Source: Acidobacteriota bacterium | GTDB taxonomy: Bacteria; Acidobacteriota; UBA6911; RPQK01; JADFOI01 | DNA: 8,200 nt | Direction: 5' to 3' | NCBI GenBank assembly: GCA_027295745.1 | Contig: JAPUKI010000296.1 | Location: 1-8,200, forward strand | Part shown: piece after piece, positions 6,801-8,200 of the stretch | Numbering within the stretch: the stretch's first letter is position 1 | How the letters are laid out: every line of letters begins with the position of its first letter | Notes under the pieces: model-generated | What the model was told of the DNA's origin: nothing | Database searches by the model: none | What the model saw: only the letters and a program-made list of their open reading frames with translations | Program-made: the position numbers and the translations under genes

Positions 6801-6966
6801 GCGACGGCAGTCTCCAGTCAAAGCCCACCCGGCTCAAATAGAGGGCAATCTGTAGGGATTTCACCATACTGACGCAAGCCATGGCCAGGAAGAAGTACAC
6901 AGTCATGAGCAGCGCCGGAAGTGCTTCTTGGGGGCGTACGGAGAAAAGCCGCAGCAAGCGATTCAG
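3805..6966 (-). CDS. NTT-type (ATP/ADP translocase family) transporter with HEAT repeats and C-terminal cNMP-binding-like domain
   Basis: The protein is 1053 residues from a CTG start; numbering here is from the TTG at 7014. Residues 20-430 form a membrane domain of about 11-12 helices with signatures of the Npt1/Npt2 nucleotide carrier family: MVKSLQIALYL (50-60), EAKRLFALFGTGGILGG (156-172) and EVLYVPISSP (361-370) followed by KSFIDLAVFRFGDALGAA (376-393). Residues 440-930 are soluble alpha-helical repeats of HEAT type; the clearest are about 611-681 and 868-921. Residues 935-1065 form a cyclic-nucleotide-binding-like beta-roll with a KAGETLFQKGEP motif. Its phosphate-binding cassette is degenerate. 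Known relatives in parasites and plastids exchange ATP for ADP; the substrate of these long forms in free-living bacteria is not established. No ATG fits the translation signals: the ATG at 7008 lies inside the predicted -10 box, while GGAGGTGA lies 7 nt before CTG at 6966. The resulting N-terminus, NRLLRLFSVRPQEA, matches the family start. Confidence 0.92.
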   Translation of the reverse strand: MNRLLRLFSVRPQEALPALLMTVYFFLAMACVSMVKSLQIALYLSRVGFDWRLPSLYAVLVLLSGLIVLLYRYLARQYSHLGMALSTLGFFLLSLVFFWFLVGKEQFWVYLTFYIWGGLFSLLVPTLGWVIALDLYSTREAKRLFALFGTGGILGGACGGYYIALVSGTLNARWLLIHVFAILIILQWVLRAIYRCKGSRLGLRLPTPSETSSAPATASSLGELLASPYLTNLAGIVLVSAFTTTLIDLQYQWFLEQRYPGSEEEITWFVGTLLGTMYVFAALFQLFATRSVLRNFGVGVALLVLPLALLGGSASIVILAGFGAIVTFKGIDGFLRPSIHRTGLEVLYVPISSPQTVTLKSFIDLAVFRFGDALGAAVFLGVSSLLVSPVIAIQITILLAALVWAYLAFQLGKQYVEILRHSLEGKSARRLPPSLLLEGAGAQNALLAALQSLNPNKVHFALEQLAAVSPRSEEGITEFPGHGEELLQSQVPSLFPVSQGWLETVEPLVNHVDPRVGAAAFHVFVRQEPTKYLKHLKKKLESQWVPDTVYLHYLDLYSEDPGRFLRPSQLLQWSRDERPDRIPILARLMGKIKSPAFLPLLRQWMSGLPGEPARAAIETIGLYAEPRLLDALISLLKPNWSRPAACRALIHYGDAAVSRLRELLRDPAVGPFIARQLPFILTRINTSSARAGLVTALYSADPAVSYSALKGLNKIRDDQDLSYTQGSFIPLLQIWAKQYYELVNIESIASKREGNAWRLLRKTNSERMNWTIEKIFRGLELFLPRGDAYFSYLGYISSKQELRENAIELIDTRIKGELRQTLLPIFSEESRQELARTGRRLFHLPSDRDGIALDALSDVDSWLRCCVMAALREQPSPILEKAVRLACQDVDSLVQETAQWVLTSMTTTPAGPDERRAILMLTTIEKVLLLQEVELFSSASTDHLAQLAQLCQEKMYKAGETLFQKGEPHSKFFLLVEGSVRLENQENEETVEKRALDFWSWVGQTRHEVSAQCVDDCTVLLLPFQDLVDLLCGEPGLSWAILQHLASAGRERG

Positions 6967-6970
6967 GGTT

Positions 6971-6980
6971 TCACCTCCCT
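6971..6980 (-). promoter_or_regulatory. Strong Shine-Dalgarno site pointing to a CTG start
   Basis: On the minus strand this reads AGGGAGGTGA. Eight consecutive bases, GGAGGTGA, match the anti-Shine-Dalgarno complement. The core GGAGG ends 7 nt before the in-frame CTG at 6966. The next in-frame alternative, TTG at 6957, would be 16 nt away, and the first downstream ATG (6906) lies inside the first membrane helix. Confidence 0.65.
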
Positions 6981-7003
6981 TTTGGGTTGTCCTGTTGGGC
7001 GGG

Positions 7004-7032
7004 ATCATATCCAAAAAAGGACTGAGGGTCGA
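7004..7032 (-). promoter_or_regulatory. Candidate promoter of the NTT-type gene
   Basis: On the minus strand TCGACC (7032-7027; 4 of 6 to TTGACA) and TATGAT (7009-7004; 5 of 6 to TATAAT) are separated by exactly 17 bp. Transcription would start near 6997, leaving a leader of about 30 nt that contains the strong Shine-Dalgarno site. This excludes the TTG at 7014 and the ATG at 7008 as start codons. Confidence 0.5.
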
Positions 7033-7070
7033 GGGGAGAGCAGCGCTGAAGCCCTATGGCAGACTTTCAA

Positions 7071-7099
7071 TTGCCTTTGCATTCCTAAAAGAGTAGCAT
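7071..7099 (+). promoter_or_regulatory. Candidate promoter of the kinase-like gene
   Basis: TTGCCT (7071-7076; 4 of 6) and TAGCAT (7094-7099; 4 of 6) are separated by 17 bp. Transcription would start near 7106, leaving a leader of about 10 nt that begins around the Shine-Dalgarno site. It is back to back with the opposing promoter, 38 bp apart, with an 8 bp palindrome CAGCGCTG (7041-7048) between them. Confidence 0.3.
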
Positions 7100-7115
7100 T
7101 AATCTGGAGGATAAA

Positions 7116-8012
7116 ATGGCAAAGTTATTTACCCGTTTTCCTCGGAAGTCCATGGTACTCTGCGTCATCGGGCTGCTGGTTGGTTTCTCAACAGTATCAC
7201 TTGGCCCGGCCCAGACATCCACCTCGAGCGTGTGGCTGGACCCTGACGGACAGCCGCTGCCTTTTCAAAGCAATGAAGCAATCGAGGACTTTCTGCGAAC
7301 GGCCGAGATCGTCTCGCAAAGACGCATCGGAGAGGGAATCAACAACCCCTTCAAGGTATTGCTGGAGAAGGATGGAGTTCAGATGAACGCTGTCTTTCGC
7401 GACATTCATGAGGAAAGCCCCGAAAAGAAATTGAATGACGGCACCACTAAATATTTCTTTCGCGATGACACTGTTTTCGACTGTGCGGCCTATGAGCTGG
7501 CCAAGTTGCTGGGCATGGACACGGTGCCCCCCGCCGTGGAGCGTAGAGTCCGGGGCACCAAGGGCACGCTGCAAATCTGGGTTGAGAATACCAGGACCAA
7601 CAGAGAACTGAAGGAGGCGGAAATTCAACGGCCCGGCGAGGGCCTCCCTCTCTGGCGTTGGATGATGCGATGGCAAGAGCTGCAGCTTTTCGACAATCTT
7701 ATCTATAACGAGGACCGTAATTTGGGCAATGTCCTGATTGACTCCAACTGGAAGCTGTGGCTGATCGATCACGGGCGCACCTTTCGGCGCTGGAAGCAGC
7801 TGCAGAACCCGGAGCTGATCAGCTTTGTTGAGAGGAGCCTGTGGGAGAAACTACAGACGCTGGATGAAGCTCTTGTAAAGGAGCGGCTCCAGGACTACCT
7901 GCGCCCCTACGAAATCAGCGGTCTGCTGGAGCGAAAGCGCCTGCTGGTTGAGCACATCCAGAATCTCATTGCCGAAAACGGCGAGGGCGGTGTGCTCTAC
8001 ACGAAAAGATAG
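7116..8012 (+). CDS. Exported protein with a PI3/4-kinase-like catalytic core
   Basis: The N-terminus is a signal peptide: basic residues (K3 to K11), a hydrophobic core (about 13-30), and probable cleavage shortly after residue 33. The mature part carries the catalytic half of the PI3/4-kinase/HipA-like fold: DRNLGN (200-205) gives the catalytic Asp200 and metal-binding Asn205, and LIDHGRTF (216-223) gives the second metal-binding Asp218. An AAYELAKLLG helix (124-133) supplies a candidate alpha-C Glu127, and VPPAVERRVRGTKGTLQIWVE (137-157) is a typical hinge region for this group. The N-lobe position where I expect the ATP-binding Lys reads AVFRD (92-96), with Arg95. Substrates of bacterial members are mostly unknown; the target could be a protein, lipid or other molecule. 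GGAGG (7106-7110) lies 5 nt before the ATG. It is divergent from the NTT-type gene. The C-terminal 70 residues are helical and charged. The ATP source for an exported kinase is unclear. Confidence 0.82.
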   Translation: MAKLFTRFPRKSMVLCVIGLLVGFSTVSLGPAQTSTSSVWLDPDGQPLPFQSNEAIEDFLRTAEIVSQRRIGEGINNPFKVLLEKDGVQMNAVFRDIHEESPEKKLNDGTTKYFFRDDTVFDCAAYELAKLLGMDTVPPAVERRVRGTKGTLQIWVENTRTNRELKEAEIQRPGEGLPLWRWMMRWQELQLFDNLIYNEDRNLGNVLIDSNWKLWLIDHGRTFRRWKQLQNPELISFVERSLWEKLQTLDEALVKERLQDYLRPYEISGLLERKRLLVEHIQNLIAENGEGGVLYTKR

Positions 8013-8200
8013 CCTCAAGCAAGATTCCATTGCACCCAAAGTAGTGTTTAAGGACCAGTCCAGGAGTTTTCCCAAAATCAAGACTCTATCCTGATAAACT
8101 CTTGATGTAAGTCCGTTTGAGCAGATCGACTAGTGGACCGGGTAAAATTCTAAGCAGGACAGTTGAGCAAACTGGGAAGCATCGTGCGCTTGAGCACTGA
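8013..8200. other. Non-coding tail of the window
   Basis: I see no supportable gene in these 188 bases on either strand. An inverted repeat, ATCAAGA (8077-8083) and TCTTGAT (8100-8106) with a 16 nt loop, lies 65 bp after the kinase-like gene. It has no T-tract and could be a weak terminator or chance. Confidence 0.5.

Noticed and set aside
7197..7772. 191-codon open frame on the - strand
   Set aside because: It lies wholly opposite the kinase-like gene, whose motifs are clear. The antisense product shows no domain, and long antisense frames are common in coding DNA of this composition.
1..8200. CRISPR arrays, insertion sequences, tRNA or rRNA genes, and phage or toxin-antitoxin modules
   Set aside because: I found no direct-repeat array, transposase, terminal repeats, cloverleaf or typical small toxin/antitoxin pair on either strand.

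Overview
This is an 8.2 kb stretch of bacterial chromosome with ordinary housekeeping and membrane genes. There are no rRNA or tRNA genes, insertion sequences, CRISPR arrays or phage genes. The mix is a PilZ protein, an FmdB-type zinc ribbon, a very long nucleotide-transporter-like protein with HEAT and cyclic-nucleotide-binding-like domains, and a secreted lipid-kinase-fold protein. It resembles Acidobacteriota or a neighbouring uncultured phylum; this is an impression from gene families, not a proven assignment.

Left part (1-1608): a possible C-terminal fragment of an upstream gene (3-167) overlaps the start of a PilZ-domain protein (164-874, +). A 111-residue protein of unknown function (984-1319, +) follows, behind a perfect TATAAT box that almost touches its start codon. 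A small pentapeptide-like protein (1351-1608, -) converges on it, with an inverted repeat between the two stops.

Middle (1609-3757): a 202 bp divergent intergenic region with two small hairpins leads into glutamate dehydrogenase (1811-3184, +). It ends 4 bp from the end of a small three-helix membrane protein (3189-3449, -). Upstream of that, on the same strand, is an FmdB-family zinc ribbon (3554-3757, -). Its TATAAT box lies 6 nt before the ATG, so its mRNA is probably leaderless, and a perfect 13 bp palindrome fills part of its promoter spacer.

Right part (3805-8012): a roughly 1050-residue membrane protein (-) combines an NTT (ATP/ADP translocase type) transporter domain, HEAT repeats and a degenerate cyclic-nucleotide-binding fold. 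Its promoter and Shine-Dalgarno sequence together suggest an unusual CTG start codon at 6966. Divergent from it, about 150 bp away, is a protein with a signal peptide and a PI3/4-kinase-like catalytic core (7116-8012, +). A nucleotide-carrier-like protein beside an exported ATP-grasping-type kinase is the most suggestive pairing in the window: the carrier could supply or recover nucleotide for a kinase acting outside the cytoplasm. That link is inference from position only. The last 188 bp hold no gene that I can support.
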